DNA of 50,555 bases from an uncultured Clostridium sp. (GTDB lineage: Bacteria > Bacillota > Clostridia > TANB77 > CAG-508). Where the stretch lies: the NCBI GenBank assembly GCA_947648495.1, contig CANSOA010000003.1:90701-141255 (forward strand). Direction: 5' to 3'. The stretch's first letter is position 1. Each line of letters begins with the position of its first letter. Below are positions 16,367-25,964 of this stretch, in pieces. The notes under the pieces are model-generated. The model ran no database searches. It saw only the letters and a program-made list of their open reading frames with translations, and was not told the DNA's origin. A program made the translations under genes and the position numbers.

Positions 16367-17933
16367 TTATTGATACAAATCTCGCGATATAAACTCTCTT
16401 TTTACTTCCACACCATTTTGACAATAAACTTTATAAGCATGATAAACCTCATATTTTCCCTTCATTCCCATGTATTGCGATTCAATACTAATTTCATATT
16501 CTTCATTTGATTTTATCCCATAAATATCAGCAGTAACAATGCCATTATGTACACTCATCGCTATTTTGATTGGATATTCTCGATTATTTTTAAATTGAAA
16601 ATCATACCTTCCCCATACAACAGTTGCATCTTTCCCTCCAGATAAATACGAAGTAAGTTTTGAATGATTATACCTCTGCACAACCTCCAAATTGGCTCCT
16701 ACAACAGCATCATACAAAGTCGAAGACACTTGACAAATCCCACCTGCTAATCCATCTTCTACTTGCCCATTTACAAAAATGGCAGCATTTTTATAACCTT
16801 TGTCAATCGTTCTTTCTCCAACAACTTCATTAAATGAAAATTTTTCTCCTGGCATTACAACTGTTTCATTAATTTTTTGTGACGCTAATATTAAATTTGT
16901 TGTACGGTTTGTGTTATTCACATAATTGGTAGAAAATGTGGATAATCTATCAGGAAAAATATTTAAATCCTTTACAAAAACGTTAGGATTGGTAAATTTT
17001 AAATCAATTATGTATTGTTCTGAATTCGGAATATCCAACTCCACATTTTGCACATCAAAATCCACCCCAATTACTTGTTCATGGATTGTTACAGGGTTTT
17101 CTGTATAATAGGCATCTTGCGGTTCTTTATATACTTTTTCATGAATGGCTTGTAAATCAATTTCTTTGGGCAATTTTTCAATCGTCGGAACTTCAATCTC
17201 TTCTGTAAATTTCCTATCCTTTAAATTAGCTACGATTCTATTTTTGAGCTCATCACAATTTAATTCTACACCACTTTTTCCTCTATTAATAATTAACTGA
17301 TTTCCTTCTATATGATAACTATATTCCTGCACTTTATCTGGCAACTGCTGAGCAAGCATTTCAATCAAATAATCCAGTGCTTTATCATTGTATTTCACTT
17401 CTGAGTTAATATTGATTGTATTATTTACAATTTGAATATAATCCCACAAATCTCTCACAATATTTTGTGTTCTTCCAATGGCATACGCTTCATCAATTGC
17501 GGTCTTAACATCAAAATTTACTTCTAGTTCTTGTAAATTAATTTCATAGGAATTTTCTTTATATTTCAAAATAATTGCCTCTGTCATGCCACTTTTTAAT
17601 TGCGTTACAACACTGCTTAAAGCCTCTTCTCCGCGTTAAATTTGACACATCAATACCATCAACAAAAACACCTTTTTGAATTAATCCATTTTCCAAATTT
17701 GTTACATAAAAAACACTCGTTGCCACAAGCGCCATCAGTAGAATATAAGCAACCAAAATCACTCCAATCAGTACCAAACTCACACTTTTAGCGACTTTTT
17801 TAAATACTTCTTTATCCCAAATTTTAGCTAATGCCAACTTCTCTTTTTTAACAACAACAAGGCTTTTTTCCTGCTCTTTGACAGGCACAAGACTGATAAC
17901 TTTTTTCTTTTTTGTTTTCACTTTTCTTGACAT
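16367..17933 (-). CDS. VanW/YoaR-family cell-wall protein, +1 frame break at a CGG codon
   Basis: The first frame gives 100 residues: a basic N-terminus, a transmembrane segment (LVLIGVILVAYILLMALVAT) and FVDGIDVSNLT. It then reaches CGG and runs out. The second frame continues GEEALSSVVTQLKSGMTEAI, a peptidoglycan-binding-like domain and the VanW domain (MPGEKFSFNEVVGERT, GGICQVSSTLYDA, YNHSKLTSYLSGGKDATV). Skipping the C at 17633 joins NLT-GEEAL, the usual GxxxEA pattern at this point, and gives 521 residues. The protein is anchored in the membrane with its domains outside. VanW accompanies some glycopeptide-resistance loci, but this form is common in Clostridia without resistance genes. 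Confidence 0.8.
17630..17636 (-). other. frame-shift junction ACG-C-GGA in the VanW-like gene
   Basis: The zero frame reads TTA ACG CGG AGA. Skipping the C at 17633 reads TTA ACG GGA GAA GAG (L-T-G-E-E), which continues the protein. Confidence 0.75.
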
Positions 17934-18108
17934 ATTCCATATCCTTCTGTTTTCTCAAAATCTCTCCATCTTTTGTTCCTTTTCAATTCTTCTTTTCCTA
18001 TTATATGTTTGGTATACTTGTTTTTATGTGAAATATTTTTGCCTAACAAAAGTTTTCTTTTATAAAACTATATCATAAACCACTCTAAAAATACATACAT
18101 TTTTGCTT

Positions 18109-19122
18109 CTATCTAAAAAAAGTTTTAATCACACCATTTCCTTTTTCGCAAATAACTTCTATAATACTACCATTTACAATTGGCATCTGTGGCGGAATAT
18201 GCCCAATATCAGCATCTAAAACAATAGGAATATTTAAGTCTTCTAAGGCATCTTCAATCGCCCTTTCAAAAGATATTTCATAATCTTCTCGAATATACAT
18301 TGGTCTACCGAAAATAATCCCTTTACAATTTTCTAAATACCCCGCATTTTTCATTTGCCACAAATGACAAAATACTTGCGGAGTAGACATTTCATAAACA
18401 TCTAAAAACCAAACAATTCCGTCTTCTCGATATTTATTGATATAATCTTTTACTTTATCATATTTCGTACCAATCAAATTAACAATTACATCAAAACAGC
18501 CTCCAATGCATCTTCCAGAAAAACTTACTTTTTCTTCTTTGTTTAAATTTTTCCAAGAAATCTCTTTTGTCAAATTGTAGGTTTCAAAAATTCCTCTTTC
18601 CTCATCTTTGGGTTCATATTTGCCAAAACTGGTTTGTACAATCTCGTTTCCTTTCATAATTTCAATTGAATTTGTTAAGTTTGCAAAAAGCTCTCTCATA
18701 CCGTAGTCTCTAATATTTTCGCCATAAATTGTGGCAATATCCAAATTGGTTGTTAGTACAAATCCTAAATTTGTAATATCAGAAAACCCTTGTACCCACT
18801 TAGGTTTCATATTTTTTAGAACCTTAAAATCCAAATAATCTAGCATCTCGCAACAAAAGTCCCCAGCTTTAGCACAAATAATGCTAGCGACCTTTTCATT
18901 TTCCCAAACTTGCATAAACTGCTTCGCACGTTCTTTGGCAGATGAACTTCTGCCATTTCTATTTTTTCGAACATTGTCCGTTTCCAAAAACTCAAAACCC
19001 ATATTCTCCAAATTTTGAATTGCCTGATTATATTCCATTATCTGTTCTTCTTTATAAAATCCCATTGAAGGAGCAGTAACCGCTATGCAATCACCTTTTT
19101 TGATAAATTCTGGATATTTCAT
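18109..19122 (-). CDS. S66-family LD-carboxypeptidase (MccF/LdcA-like)
   Basis: This 337-residue cytoplasmic serine peptidase has the S66 pattern: nucleophile Ser in GFSDITNLG (residue about 114), VYGEN-like loop IATIYGENIRDYG, a Glu in WFLDVYEMST and a His in DIGHIPPQMPIVNGS. Members trim tetrapeptides in murein recycling or cleave microcin C-type peptides. The N-terminal half shows DCIAVTAPSMGF as usual. A GGGAGG site precedes the ATG. It is monocistronic. Which of the two roles applies cannot be read from the sequence. Confidence 0.85.
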   Translation of the reverse strand: MKYPEFIKKGDCIAVTAPSMGFYKEEQIMEYNQAIQNLENMGFEFLETDNVRKNRNGRSSSAKERAKQFMQVWENEKVASIICAKAGDFCCEMLDYLDFKVLKNMKPKWVQGFSDITNLGFVLTTNLDIATIYGENIRDYGMRELFANLTNSIEIMKGNEIVQTSFGKYEPKDEERGIFETYNLTKEISWKNLNKEEKVSFSGRCIGGCFDVIVNLIGTKYDKVKDYINKYREDGIVWFLDVYEMSTPQVFCHLWQMKNAGYLENCKGIIFGRPMYIREDYEISFERAIEDALEDLNIPIVLDADIGHIPPQMPIVNGSIIEVICEKGNGVIKTFFR

Positions 19123-19174
19123 TTTTTCCTCCCATTTCTTTTTTTTAATTATATCACGTTCTAAAAATTTGGCA

Positions 19175-19217
19175 AGAAAAAACTACTCCAAAATCGCATT
19201 TTGCAATTTTAGAGCAG
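19175..19217 (-). terminator. intrinsic terminator after the patatin gene
   Basis: A 12-base stem with wobble pairs (CTACTCCAAAAT against ATTTTAGAGCAG) is followed by T residues on the minus strand. Confidence 0.75.
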
Positions 19218-19224
19218 CTCTCTA

Positions 19225-19935
19225 CTAAATACAAAGGAGTTCTTTCATATAGGCATCGCCTTCATCAAAAGCACGATATACATCTTCGCTTTCTCCTAAG
19301 GTGCCTGCAGTAGTCAACGGTTTAAAAAGCAAATCCGCTTTTTCTTCCTGTTTTTTTTGCCTTCGATTCCACGGCATATTTGAAGCTTCCTTTTCACGTA
19401 TAAAACTGAACACAATGTTTTTAGCATTAGGCTTCAAAGGCGGATTGAACAAAAGTCCTCCATCCCAAACAATCGCCTGTTTGCCATTTAACTTAACAAA
19501 GCCTGGTCTAAAATAGAACGGCAACGCTGCAGAAAGAGCGACCACTTCTCCTACTGTCAAATTTTCCGAATTTTCGCGCGTAATAATAGTTGGAAAATTC
19601 AAACGTAATGGAGTGATTGACACAATACACTCTGTTGGTAAATCTCGAAACAACATTCCATCCAAATACGCATCTATTTTCTGCTGAATAATTTCACGCC
19701 CTTTGCGAAATGTACTGAATTCTTTCGAGTACTTAGCCAGAAAATCCCGAACTTCCAATGGAGACTTCTCTGCTGCCAATAATACAATATTTACAGCTCC
19801 TATACTCGCTCCAGAAAGAGAAACTTTTTTCACTTCTACATGATTCACCATTAAAAACCGATAAAATGCACCTAACGCTGCCACAGAGGAAACGCCTCCT
19901 CCAGAAAATCCAATGTTTACTTCTTCCATTCTCAT
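19225..19935 (-). CDS. patatin-like phospholipase
   Basis: This 236-residue protein carries all patatin motifs: the oxyanion loop FSGGGVSSVAALGAF at the N-terminus, the nucleophile in SGASIGAVN (Ser about 44) and the catalytic Asp in VWDGGLLFNPP. It should hydrolyse acyl esters at the membrane. It starts 19 bases after the alternative sigma gene and is probably co-transcribed with it. Two in-frame CGG codons (at 19858 and 19747) are read as Arg in AFYRFLM and LEVRDFLA without any break, which is key counter-evidence to universal CGG frameshifting. Confidence 0.85.
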   Translation of the reverse strand: MRMEEVNIGFSGGGVSSVAALGAFYRFLMVNHVEVKKVSLSGASIGAVNIVLLAAEKSPLEVRDFLAKYSKEFSTFRKGREIIQQKIDAYLDGMLFRDLPTECIVSITPLRLNFPTIITRENSENLTVGEVVALSAALPFYFRPGFVKLNGKQAIVWDGGLLFNPPLKPNAKNIVFSFIREKEASNMPWNRRQKKQEEKADLLFKPLTTAGTLGESEDVYRAFDEGDAYMKELLCI

Positions 19936-19954
19936 AATATCATCCTTTCTTCTT

Positions 19955-20929
19955 TTAACTTGAAAATACAGCTTTAAATAAATCCATTAAATTTCTCTTT
20001 TCAGCTTCTTTTTTTAATTTTTCTAAGACTCTTTTCTGAGTCTGCTGAATTGACTGACGACTAACATCAAATTCAGTCCCGATCTCTTTTAAAGTCTTTA
20101 CTTCCATACCACCTAGCCCATATCGCAGATATATTATTCTAGTTTCATACTCTGAAAGTATAGCCATAAGCTCTTCTAATTTCTGATTTAATAAATCCAT
20201 GTAAATAAGCCCATCTAAAGTTGGTTTATCATCTGGAATAAAATCATGCAACGTTAATTCCTTTTCTTCTCCTCCAATTTCTTTATCTAAGGATATAACC
20301 CTTTCTGACATTATTTCTAAAATTTGATTAACTTTTTCAACAGGAAGCATTGTTTCCTCAGCGATTACCTCCACTTTTACTTCTCCAACTTCTCTGGATA
20401 GCTTTTCTATAGCTTTTTCAATTGTATATTCATTTTCAAATACAGAAACTGGATACTTAATCATTTTAACTTGCTTAGCAATTCCTCTTTGAATAAAAGA
20501 TTTTATCCACCACCTGCCATATGTGCTGAACCGGAACCCTTTGGTGTAATCAAATTTTTCAACTGCTTTGATTAAACCTAAATTACCTTGCTGAACCAAA
20601 TCCAAAAATAACATTCCTCTTCCCAAAAATCTTTTTGCAATATTCACAACTAACCTTAAATTTGACTCAATCAATTTAGTTCTAGCTTCCTTGTCTCCTT
20701 CCCAAACTCTTTTTGCTATTTGCGCTTCTTCCTCAGCTGACAAAAGTGGAATTTTCCTAATTTCGAGTAAATATATCTGTTCTAGATCAATATCCTCATC
20801 TGCTATCTCACTGCCTACTTCTACCTTTATCTCCTCTAGATCCTCCAACTCTTCAGAATTCTGTATCTGACTTAACTCCTCTTCTGTCGGCTCCATTGGT
20901 TCTTCTTCCAATTGCCGTTCCTTTTGCAT
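19955..20929 (-). CDS. sigma-70 family factor, divergent RpoD paralogue
   Basis: This 324-residue sigma factor has an acidic N-terminus, then region 1.2 ([21 protein letters not shown]), region 2 ([40 protein letters not shown]), region 3 and region 4 ([20 protein letters not shown]). The -10 contact helix reads [11 protein letters not shown] where the neighbouring RpoD has [11 protein letters not shown], and the -35 helix reads [16 protein letters not shown] instead of [16 protein letters not shown]. It should therefore read different promoters. It carries two in-frame CGG codons, one at the Arg of GFRFSTY, a site that is Lys or Arg in the family. It lies just downstream of rpoD, probably as its duplicated and diverged copy. 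Confidence 0.88.
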   Translation of the reverse strand: MQKERQLEEEPMEPTEEELSQIQNSEELEDLEEIKVEVGSEIADEDIDLEQIYLLEIRKIPLLSAEEEAQIAKRVWEGDKEARTKLIESNLRLVVNIAKRFLGRGMLFLDLVQQGNLGLIKAVEKFDYTKGFRFSTYGRWWIKSFIQRGIAKQVKMIKYPVSVFENEYTIEKAIEKLSREVGEVKVEVIAEETMLPVEKVNQILEIMSERVISLDKEIGGEEKELTLHDFIPDDKPTLDGLIYMDLLNQKLEELMAILSEYETRIIYLRYGLGGMEVKTLKEIGTEFDVSRQSIQQTQKRVLEKLKKEAEKRNLMDLFKAVFSS

Positions 20930-21027
20930 TTTATTTCTCCTTTCTTTTTATAATTCTAATTACTGAATATACAGATTTCTATTTTATTATACCATAGTTT
21001 CCATAAAATGTCAAATTGTACTAACCC

Positions 21028-21053
21028 AAAAAATTCGCTAAAAATTAGCGAAT
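21028..21053 (-). terminator. intrinsic terminator of rpoD
   Basis: ATTCGCTA pairs with TAGCGAAT, followed by T residues on the minus strand, right after the rpoD stop. Confidence 0.85.
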
Positions 21054-21060
21054 CTCTTTT

Positions 21061-22440
21061 CTAATTCATATAATCTTTCAATCTTTTACTTCTACTTGGA
21101 TGTCGTAACTTTCGCAAAGCTTTTGCCTCAATTTGTCTGATTCTCTCACGCGTAACTTCAAATTCTCTGCCAACTTCTTCTAACGTGCGAGCCTTTCCGT
21201 CTTCTAGTCCAAATCTTAATTTTAAAACTTTTGCTTCACGTGGTGTTAATGTGCTCATAACTTCTTCTAATTGCTCTTTTAATAAAGTATACGCAGCGGC
21301 ATCATGTGGAGCAGGCGAATCATCATCTTCAATAAAATCACCTAAATGACTGTCATCTTCTTCACCAATTGGCGTTTCTAGTGACACTGGGTCTTGCGCA
21401 ATTTTCTGTATTTCCATAACTCGTTCAACAGAAATCTCCATTTCTCCAGCAATCTCCTCTGGAGTTGGCTCTCTACCTAATATTTGAAGCAAATGTCGTG
21501 ATGTTCTAATTAATTTATTAATGGTTTCAACCATATGCACTGGAATTCTAATCGTTCGTGCTTGGTCTGCAATTGCTCTGGTAATAGCTTGTCTTATCCA
21601 CCAAGTTGCATATGTGCTGAATTTATAGCCTTTCGTGTAATCAAATTTCTCAACTGCTTTGATTAATCCCATGTTGCCTTCTTGGATTAAATCCAAAAAT
21701 AACATTCCTCTTCCCACATATTTTTTCGCAATACTAACAACCAATCTTAAATTAGATTCAGCAAGTTTTTGTTTAGCATTTTCGTCATCTTCTAAGACCA
21801 TTTTAGCCAATTCAAGCTCTTCTTCAAAAGATAATAAATGAACTTTCCCTATTTCTCTTAAATACATTCTAACTGGATCGTCAACATTTACGCCATCAAA
21901 ATTGGCTAAATCAACATCTTCTAATTTAACTTCTTCGACATCTTTTAAATCATCTTCATCTGGCTCTAATAAATCATCATCTTTTGATATGCTAACACCT
22001 AATTCTTCAAAAGTATCAAATACTTTGTCAAGTTGCTCAGGATTTACTTCACCTAATTGGGCTGCCAATTCCCCATAAGTAATATTTCCTTTTTCTTTGG
22101 CTTTATTTAAAATACTAAGTATTTTTTCTTTATCTTTGTCTAGTTCCTCGTTCGTATCTTCTTTTTTTTCTTCTGTTGCATTTAATGTTTCTGGCGGAAG
22201 AATTTCTTCTTTGTCTTTTTTTGTGCTTTTTGTAGTTTTGGTAACTTCGGATTTTTCACTTTTATTTTTTGCTTTGGTTTTAGCTTCTGTTTTTGGCTCT
22301 GTAGCTTTTTTTGTTACTTTCTTTGGAGTTTTTTCTTTTTTATCTGCCTTCGATGTTGTTTTTTTGGTCGTACTTTTTTCTTCTTTTTTTGCTTTAGCTT
22401 TTTCTTTTTTTTCTATTTCATCTTGATCAGATTTTTTCAT
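21061..22440 (-). CDS. rpoD: primary sigma factor RpoD/SigA
   Basis: This 459-residue housekeeping sigma factor has a Lys/Glu/Thr-rich tail of about 100 residues, region 1.1, region 1.2 ([17 protein letters not shown]), region 2 ([20 protein letters not shown]), region 3 and region 4 ([36 protein letters not shown]). The Lys-rich tail is low-complexity and unusual in length. It follows dnaG by 11 bases, the classical dnaG-rpoD macromolecular synthesis pair. Confidence 0.97.
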   Translation of the reverse strand: MKKSDQDEIEKKEKAKAKKEEKSTTKKTTSKADKKEKTPKKVTKKATEPKTEAKTKAKNKSEKSEVTKTTKSTKKDKEEILPPETLNATEEKKEDTNEELDKDKEKILSILNKAKEKGNITYGELAAQLGEVNPEQLDKVFDTFEELGVSISKDDDLLEPDEDDLKDVEEVKLEDVDLANFDGVNVDDPVRMYLREIGKVHLLSFEEELELAKMVLEDDENAKQKLAESNLRLVVSIAKKYVGRGMLFLDLIQEGNMGLIKAVEKFDYTKGYKFSTYATWWIRQAITRAIADQARTIRIPVHMVETINKLIRTSRHLLQILGREPTPEEIAGEMEISVERVMEIQKIAQDPVSLETPIGEEDDSHLGDFIEDDDSPAPHDAAAYTLLKEQLEEVMSTLTPREAKVLKLRFGLEDGKARTLEEVGREFEVTRERIRQIEAKALRKLRHPSRSKRLKDYMN

Positions 22441-22451
22441 ATTATCCCCCT

Positions 22452-24236
22452 TTATTTTATTATCGCCAATTTCGTTATAATGTCACTTAATTCCATCTCT
22501 AAATTAGCCATTTCATCTTTTGTTAATTCTGGATTTTCCATTTTTTTGACAATCTCTATTTTTCGATTTTGTAATCTTTCTTGATTATAAGTAATGATAA
22601 CATCTTCCAAACATTTCTGAATTGACTTTATTTCATAATCTGTTACCATAATTGTGCTAATATGTGTTTGAATATTTTCATCTTCTATATTGGCTATAAT
22701 TTGCGTGATTTTTTCACTATCCTTTTCATCTGAAGACATTATTTTTTCAAATATAATTTTATTTTCCTCAATTTTTAAATCTTCTATACCAATATTTGAT
22801 TGGATAATATCCTTTGTTTCTTGCGGATTATTAATTAACAAATACAAAATCATATTTTCTCTTTTAACCGTCACATCGTCGATTGGAGCTTCTTCATTAT
22901 TATGCACTTTTACCGCTGGTTTTACCAATATTTTTTCTGGTTCGCCTTTGTATAATGCTTTATTGACTTCTGCATAGATTGCTTGTTTTGAAATATTGTA
23001 TTGTTCTGCTATTTTATCAATGTAGATTTCTCTTTCAATTTTGTTTTCTACACTTGACAAAATTGCAGTTATTTTTTTTAAAAATGCAATTTTGTCCTTA
23101 GCATTATCAATATTATATTCATTTTTCACATTTTTTATTTTAAATTCAACTAATGAAATTGCATTATCCACTAGCATTTTAAATCTTCCGCTTCCGTATT
23201 TTATAATGTATTCATCTGGATCCTTTGCCCCCTCCATTTGCAATACTCTTGCATCGCAATTTTGTTTCTCCAGCACTTCAATTCCTCGCTTAATAGCCGT
23301 TTGACCTGCCCCATCTGAATCATAGGCAAATATTACTTGTTGACTATATTTTCGAAGTAATCTTGCCTGCTCGTCTGTAAGCGCCGTTCCAAGTGATGCT
23401 ACAACATTATCAATTCCTCGCTGATAAAGCGAAATTACATCCATATAGCCTTCCACCAAAATGATTTTTTTTTGCTCTGACTGTTTCGCAAGATTTAATG
23501 CAAATAAATGCTTTTTTTTAGAGTATACTAAATTTTCATTTGAATTTATGTATTTGGCTAATTTGTCATTATCTTCTAACCTTCTACCACCAAAAGCCAC
23601 TGGTTTTCCATAAACCGAAATAATCGGAAACATCAAACGTTTTCGGAATCGGTCAATAAATTCTCCTTTTTCATTTTGGTTTACCAATCCAGTTGCTAAA
23701 ATCTCGTGATCTTTAAATCCTTTGCCTTTTAAAAAAGTATATAATTCATTATATTCCCCAGAATATCCAATTTTAAACGCTTTTAAAGTATGATTATCTA
23801 ACTTTCTTTGTTTTACATAATCTTGTGCAATTTTAGCATCTGGCGTGTATAGCCTTTCGTGATAGAATGTTGCCGTTTCAAGGTTTATTTTACTCATTCT
23901 GCTTAACATATATTGCTTTTTGTTAAATTCTTCATCATTTACTTCTGGTAATTTAACATGTCCACGTTCTGCCAAAAACTCAAGAGCTTCTCTGAAAGAC
24001 AATTTTTCCATTTCCATAATGAAATTGTACACATCTCCACCTTTATGACAACCAAAACAATGATAATATTGCCTATCTGGTGAAACAGAAAAAGAAGGTG
24101 ATTTCTCTTTATGAAATGGGCATAACCCCATAAAATTTCTTCCACTTCTTTTTAATATAACGTATTGCGATATAACATCTACTATATCATTTGCATTTCT
24201 AATTTCTTGCTTTAGCTCGTCATTATATTGTACCAT
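22452..24236 (-). CDS. dnaG: DNA primase DnaG
   Basis: This 594-residue primase synthesises RNA primers at the fork with DnaB. The zinc finger [11 protein letters not shown]...HCFGCHKGG is near residues 39-65. The Toprim core has [15 protein letters not shown] and [12 protein letters not shown], and the C-terminal helical part binds the helicase. It is translated just upstream of rpoD. The frame is intact. The DnaB helicase is also in the window at 38.9-40.2 kb. Confidence 0.97.
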   Translation of the reverse strand: MVQYNDELKQEIRNANDIVDVISQYVILKRSGRNFMGLCPFHKEKSPSFSVSPDRQYYHCFGCHKGGDVYNFIMEMEKLSFREALEFLAERGHVKLPEVNDEEFNKKQYMLSRMSKINLETATFYHERLYTPDAKIAQDYVKQRKLDNHTLKAFKIGYSGEYNELYTFLKGKGFKDHEILATGLVNQNEKGEFIDRFRKRLMFPIISVYGKPVAFGGRRLEDNDKLAKYINSNENLVYSKKKHLFALNLAKQSEQKKIILVEGYMDVISLYQRGIDNVVASLGTALTDEQARLLRKYSQQVIFAYDSDGAGQTAIKRGIEVLEKQNCDARVLQMEGAKDPDEYIIKYGSGRFKMLVDNAISLVEFKIKNVKNEYNIDNAKDKIAFLKKITAILSSVENKIEREIYIDKIAEQYNISKQAIYAEVNKALYKGEPEKILVKPAVKVHNNEEAPIDDVTVKRENMILYLLINNPQETKDIIQSNIGIEDLKIEENKIIFEKIMSSDEKDSEKITQIIANIEDENIQTHISTIMVTDYEIKSIQKCLEDVIITYNQERLQNRKIEIVKKMENPELTKDEMANLEMELSDIITKLAIIK

Positions 24237-24344
24237 TTTTAAAACCTTTCTTTTATATTATTCGACGTCATCTTCTTAAATCCTTCTTTATTTGTCAAAA
24301 AGTGTACATAATTTTTAAAAATGATGTAAAACATACAAATATTA

Positions 24345-24373
24345 TTGACAATAGCAAAAAAAAGTGCTATTAT
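24345..24373 (+). promoter_or_regulatory. promoter of a short plus-strand RNA
   Basis: TTGACA (24345-24350), a 17-base spacer and TATTAT (24368-24373). No ORF follows before the terminator about 75 bases downstream. Confidence 0.65.
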
Positions 24374-24379
24374 ATAATT

Positions 24380-24456
24380 ATAATAAATAACATACTTTTG
24401 TTCAGGTTGTGTTTATTATTCGCTCGTATGTGTACCACAATACACATACTTTTTTT
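24380..24456 (+). ncRNA. candidate small antisense RNA, antitoxin-like
   Basis: The predicted ~77-base transcript runs from the promoter to a strong hairpin (GTATGTGTA-N6-TACACATAC, 24426-24449) with a T-run. It carries TCAGGTTGTGT at 24401-24411. The same 11 bases occur at 24611-24621, opposite the start codon region of the convergent 35-codon ORF, so this RNA can pair with ACACAACCTGA in that mRNA just after its AUG. The arrangement (two convergent RNAs, facing terminators, complementary repeats near the 5' parts) is that of Fst/par-type type I toxin-antitoxin loci. The start site is predicted, not measured. Confidence 0.5.
24426..24456 (+). terminator. intrinsic terminator of the small RNA
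   Basis: A 9-base perfect stem, a loop of six and seven T. It points toward the facing terminator at 24461. Confidence 0.85.
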
Positions 24457-24460
24457 ATGC

Positions 24461-24494
24461 AAAAAAAGCAGGAAAGTTCCCACAATAACTTTCC
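24461..24494 (-). terminator. intrinsic terminator of the 35-codon gene
   Basis: On the minus strand GGAAAGTT-N8-AACTTTCC is followed by GC and seven T. Only a few bases separate it from the end of the opposing small RNA. Confidence 0.8.
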
Positions 24495-24516
24495 CACTCC
24501 GACTATGTATGATACC

Positions 24517-24624
24517 CTAGTCTTTACTCTTTTTGTATTCTTCTGTTTTTGATTGATTGTTGCATTTATCTCTTTCAGCCAAAAGCATCTCAACCAATCG
24601 CAAAATAAGCTCAGGTTGTGTCAT
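24517..24624 (-). CDS. 35-residue peptide, candidate type I toxin
   Basis: The ORF begins MTQPELILRLVEMLLAERD and ends in a charged tail EEYKKSKD. The Leu-rich N-terminal helix could insert in or lie on a membrane, but it is not a clear transmembrane segment. It has AAAGGAG at good spacing, a promoter at 24669-24697, a small hairpin (ACCTTT-N5-AAAGGT) just before the ribosome site and its own terminator, so it is a full transcription unit. Its start region is complementary over 11 bases to the opposing small RNA. I do not recognise the peptide. The toxin role is inferred from layout only. Confidence 0.55.
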   Translation of the reverse strand: MTQPELILRLVEMLLAERDKCNNQSKTEEYKKSKD

Positions 24625-24668
24625 CTTGTTCACTCTCCTTTCTACCTTTAAGCGAAAGGTTGCCTTTT

Positions 24669-24697
24669 AGTATACAACAATTCTTCCATAAAAACAA
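24669..24697 (-). promoter_or_regulatory. promoter of the 35-codon gene
   Basis: On the minus strand TTGTTT (24697-24692), a 17-base spacer and TATACT (24674-24669). The 5' leader of about 40 bases contains a hairpin next to the ribosome site. Confidence 0.6.
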
Positions 24698-24716
24698 GTA
24701 AATTTTCGAATTTAAG

Positions 24717-24743
24717 AAAAAAACACCCCAGATTTCTCTAGGG
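24717..24743 (-). terminator. intrinsic terminator of the CarD-like gene
   Basis: CCC(C)AGA pairs with TCT(A)GGG around a TTTC loop, with a T-run on the minus strand. Confidence 0.7.
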
Positions 24744-24753
24744 CATCCATCAT

Positions 24754-25329
24754 TTACGTTTGAATAAACGTCTTCACAACTCCACTCATATCATCATCAC
24801 TACCAGTATTGCCACCTTCCGTGTTGTTCTGTTCTAAAGTATGTGCTTCATAGGAAATATTGATTTTATCTTCAATTAATGATTCAATTTCATCTTTTTG
24901 TTTGCTTTCCGCTAACATTAATTCACTGACTAAAATCTGTTTTGCATTTAACAACATTTTCTTTTCTGTTGTTGATAAGCCTTTATCCTTTTGTTTGAAA
25001 CTCAAGTTTCTAACAATATCCGCTACTTCAAATACATTACCTGATTTCATCTTTTCAACATTATCTCGATATCTTTTGTTCCATTTCATTGACATTTCAG
25101 TACAATCTTGCTCTAAAACATTAATTACTTTTCCGGCCGTTTCTTTATCTATGATGTTTCTTACACCAATTTCTTCAGCTTTTGCAGTAGGTACCATGAC
25201 TTTTACTTCACCTGGCATCTTAATGATATAATAAGCTTGTTTTTCATCTAAAACCGCTCTTTCTTCTATCGTTTCAATTACTCCAGCGCCATGCATTGGA
25301 TATACAATCTTGTCTCCTACTTTAAACAT
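24754..25329 (-). CDS. CarD/CdnL-family RNA polymerase-binding regulator
   Basis: This 191-residue protein starts MFKVGDKIVYPMHGAGVIE, the CarD RNA-polymerase-interacting (TRCF-like Tudor) domain, followed by a helical DNA-contacting domain with WNKRYRDNVEKMKSG, the usual family position. CarD proteins stabilise the open complex, typically at housekeeping promoters. I chose the ATG at 25329 after GAGGAAT; a longer in-frame reading to 25431 has no site and does not match the family. It stands alone with its own terminator. The C-terminal ~25 residues are acidic and Asn/Gly-rich. Confidence 0.9.
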   Translation of the reverse strand: MFKVGDKIVYPMHGAGVIETIEERAVLDEKQAYYIIKMPGEVKVMVPTAKAEEIGVRNIIDKETAGKVINVLEQDCTEMSMKWNKRYRDNVEKMKSGNVFEVADIVRNLSFKQKDKGLSTTEKKMLLNAKQILVSELMLAESKQKDEIESLIEDKINISYEAHTLEQNNTEGGNTGSDDDMSGVVKTFIQT

Positions 25330-25442
25330 ATTCCTCGTCACTCCTTCCAAGTAATGTAAAATTACTTTCTCTATCTTTATTATAGCACAAATTTTACCAA
25401 AAGTCAAAACTTTTTTTCCTAAATTATCCATTTTTTGTTTTT

Positions 25443-25901
25443 TTACTTACTCGTCGACCCAAATCCACCTATTCTAGCACCTTCTGCTGAATCGTCATCC
25501 GTTGTTAAATATTTTTGAAAAATACCTTGACCTATAACATCTCCTTTTTTAATTTCCACTGGCTCTGACTTTATATTGTAAAAAGCAAACATAACATGTC
25601 CATCATTGTCTGGATTTCCATAATAATCTTTATCAATTACACCAACACTATTGGCTAATACCAATCCTTTTTTACCCGGATTAGAACTTCTGTTGTACAA
25701 CATAAAAACTTCATCATCTGCCATATAAACTTTCAAACCTGTTTTGACTAAAGTTGGCTTCTGTCCTGCTTCAAAGACTGGAATAATGCAGTCTTCTGCT
25801 GCTTCTATATCATATCCTGCTGAAAATTTTGTTTTTCGTATTGGCATATTAATCCCTTGATTTTCAAATCCTTTTGCTATTTCAAATCCTCTATTTTTCA
25901 T
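25443..25901 (-). CDS. dut: dUTPase
   Basis: This 152-residue trimeric dUTP diphosphatase keeps uracil out of DNA. Its motifs, in order, are: SAGYDIEAAEDC (motif 1), NRSSNPGKKGLVLANSVGVI (motifs 2-3), DKDYYGNPDNDG in place of the usual D.DYRGE, KKGDVIGQGIFQKY (motif 4) and GARIGGFGSTSK (motif 5, glycine-rich lid). The insertion after DYYG is typical of a Firmicute subgroup. It is followed by the CarD-like gene and preceded by alr. Confidence 0.92.
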   Translation of the reverse strand: MKNRGFEIAKGFENQGINMPIRKTKFSAGYDIEAAEDCIIPVFEAGQKPTLVKTGLKVYMADDEVFMLYNRSSNPGKKGLVLANSVGVIDKDYYGNPDNDGHVMFAFYNIKSEPVEIKKGDVIGQGIFQKYLTTDDDSAEGARIGGFGSTSK

Positions 25902-25964
25902 TCTTTATTCCTCCTTTAAAATTAGAGATATTATATCATAAAAAAACTCATTTGGCAACCCAGT

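Noticed and set aside
16926..17108. Other plus-strand ORFs opposite long genes (for example within sufS, mnmA, murF, dnaG)
   Set aside because: All lie fully antisense to recognised conserved genes, lack ribosome sites and show no domain pattern.
1992..17636. CGG as a reassigned codon (stop, Trp, Gln or Gly) in this genome
   Set aside because: Reassignment would not restore frame, and ten intact CGG codons, one at an Arg/Lys site of a sigma factor, fit ordinary Arg. Only a shift of one base explains the four breaks.
1992..17636. Simple homopolymer sequencing error behind the four breaks
   Set aside because: The extra base is a C between A or G and GG, not an extension of a run. Other systematic artefacts cannot be excluded from the sequence alone and are kept open in the finding.
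24302..24520. 72-codon plus-strand ORF over the small-RNA region
   Set aside because: It begins before the promoter at 24345 and reads through both terminators; no ribosome site. The region is better explained by the two convergent small transcripts.
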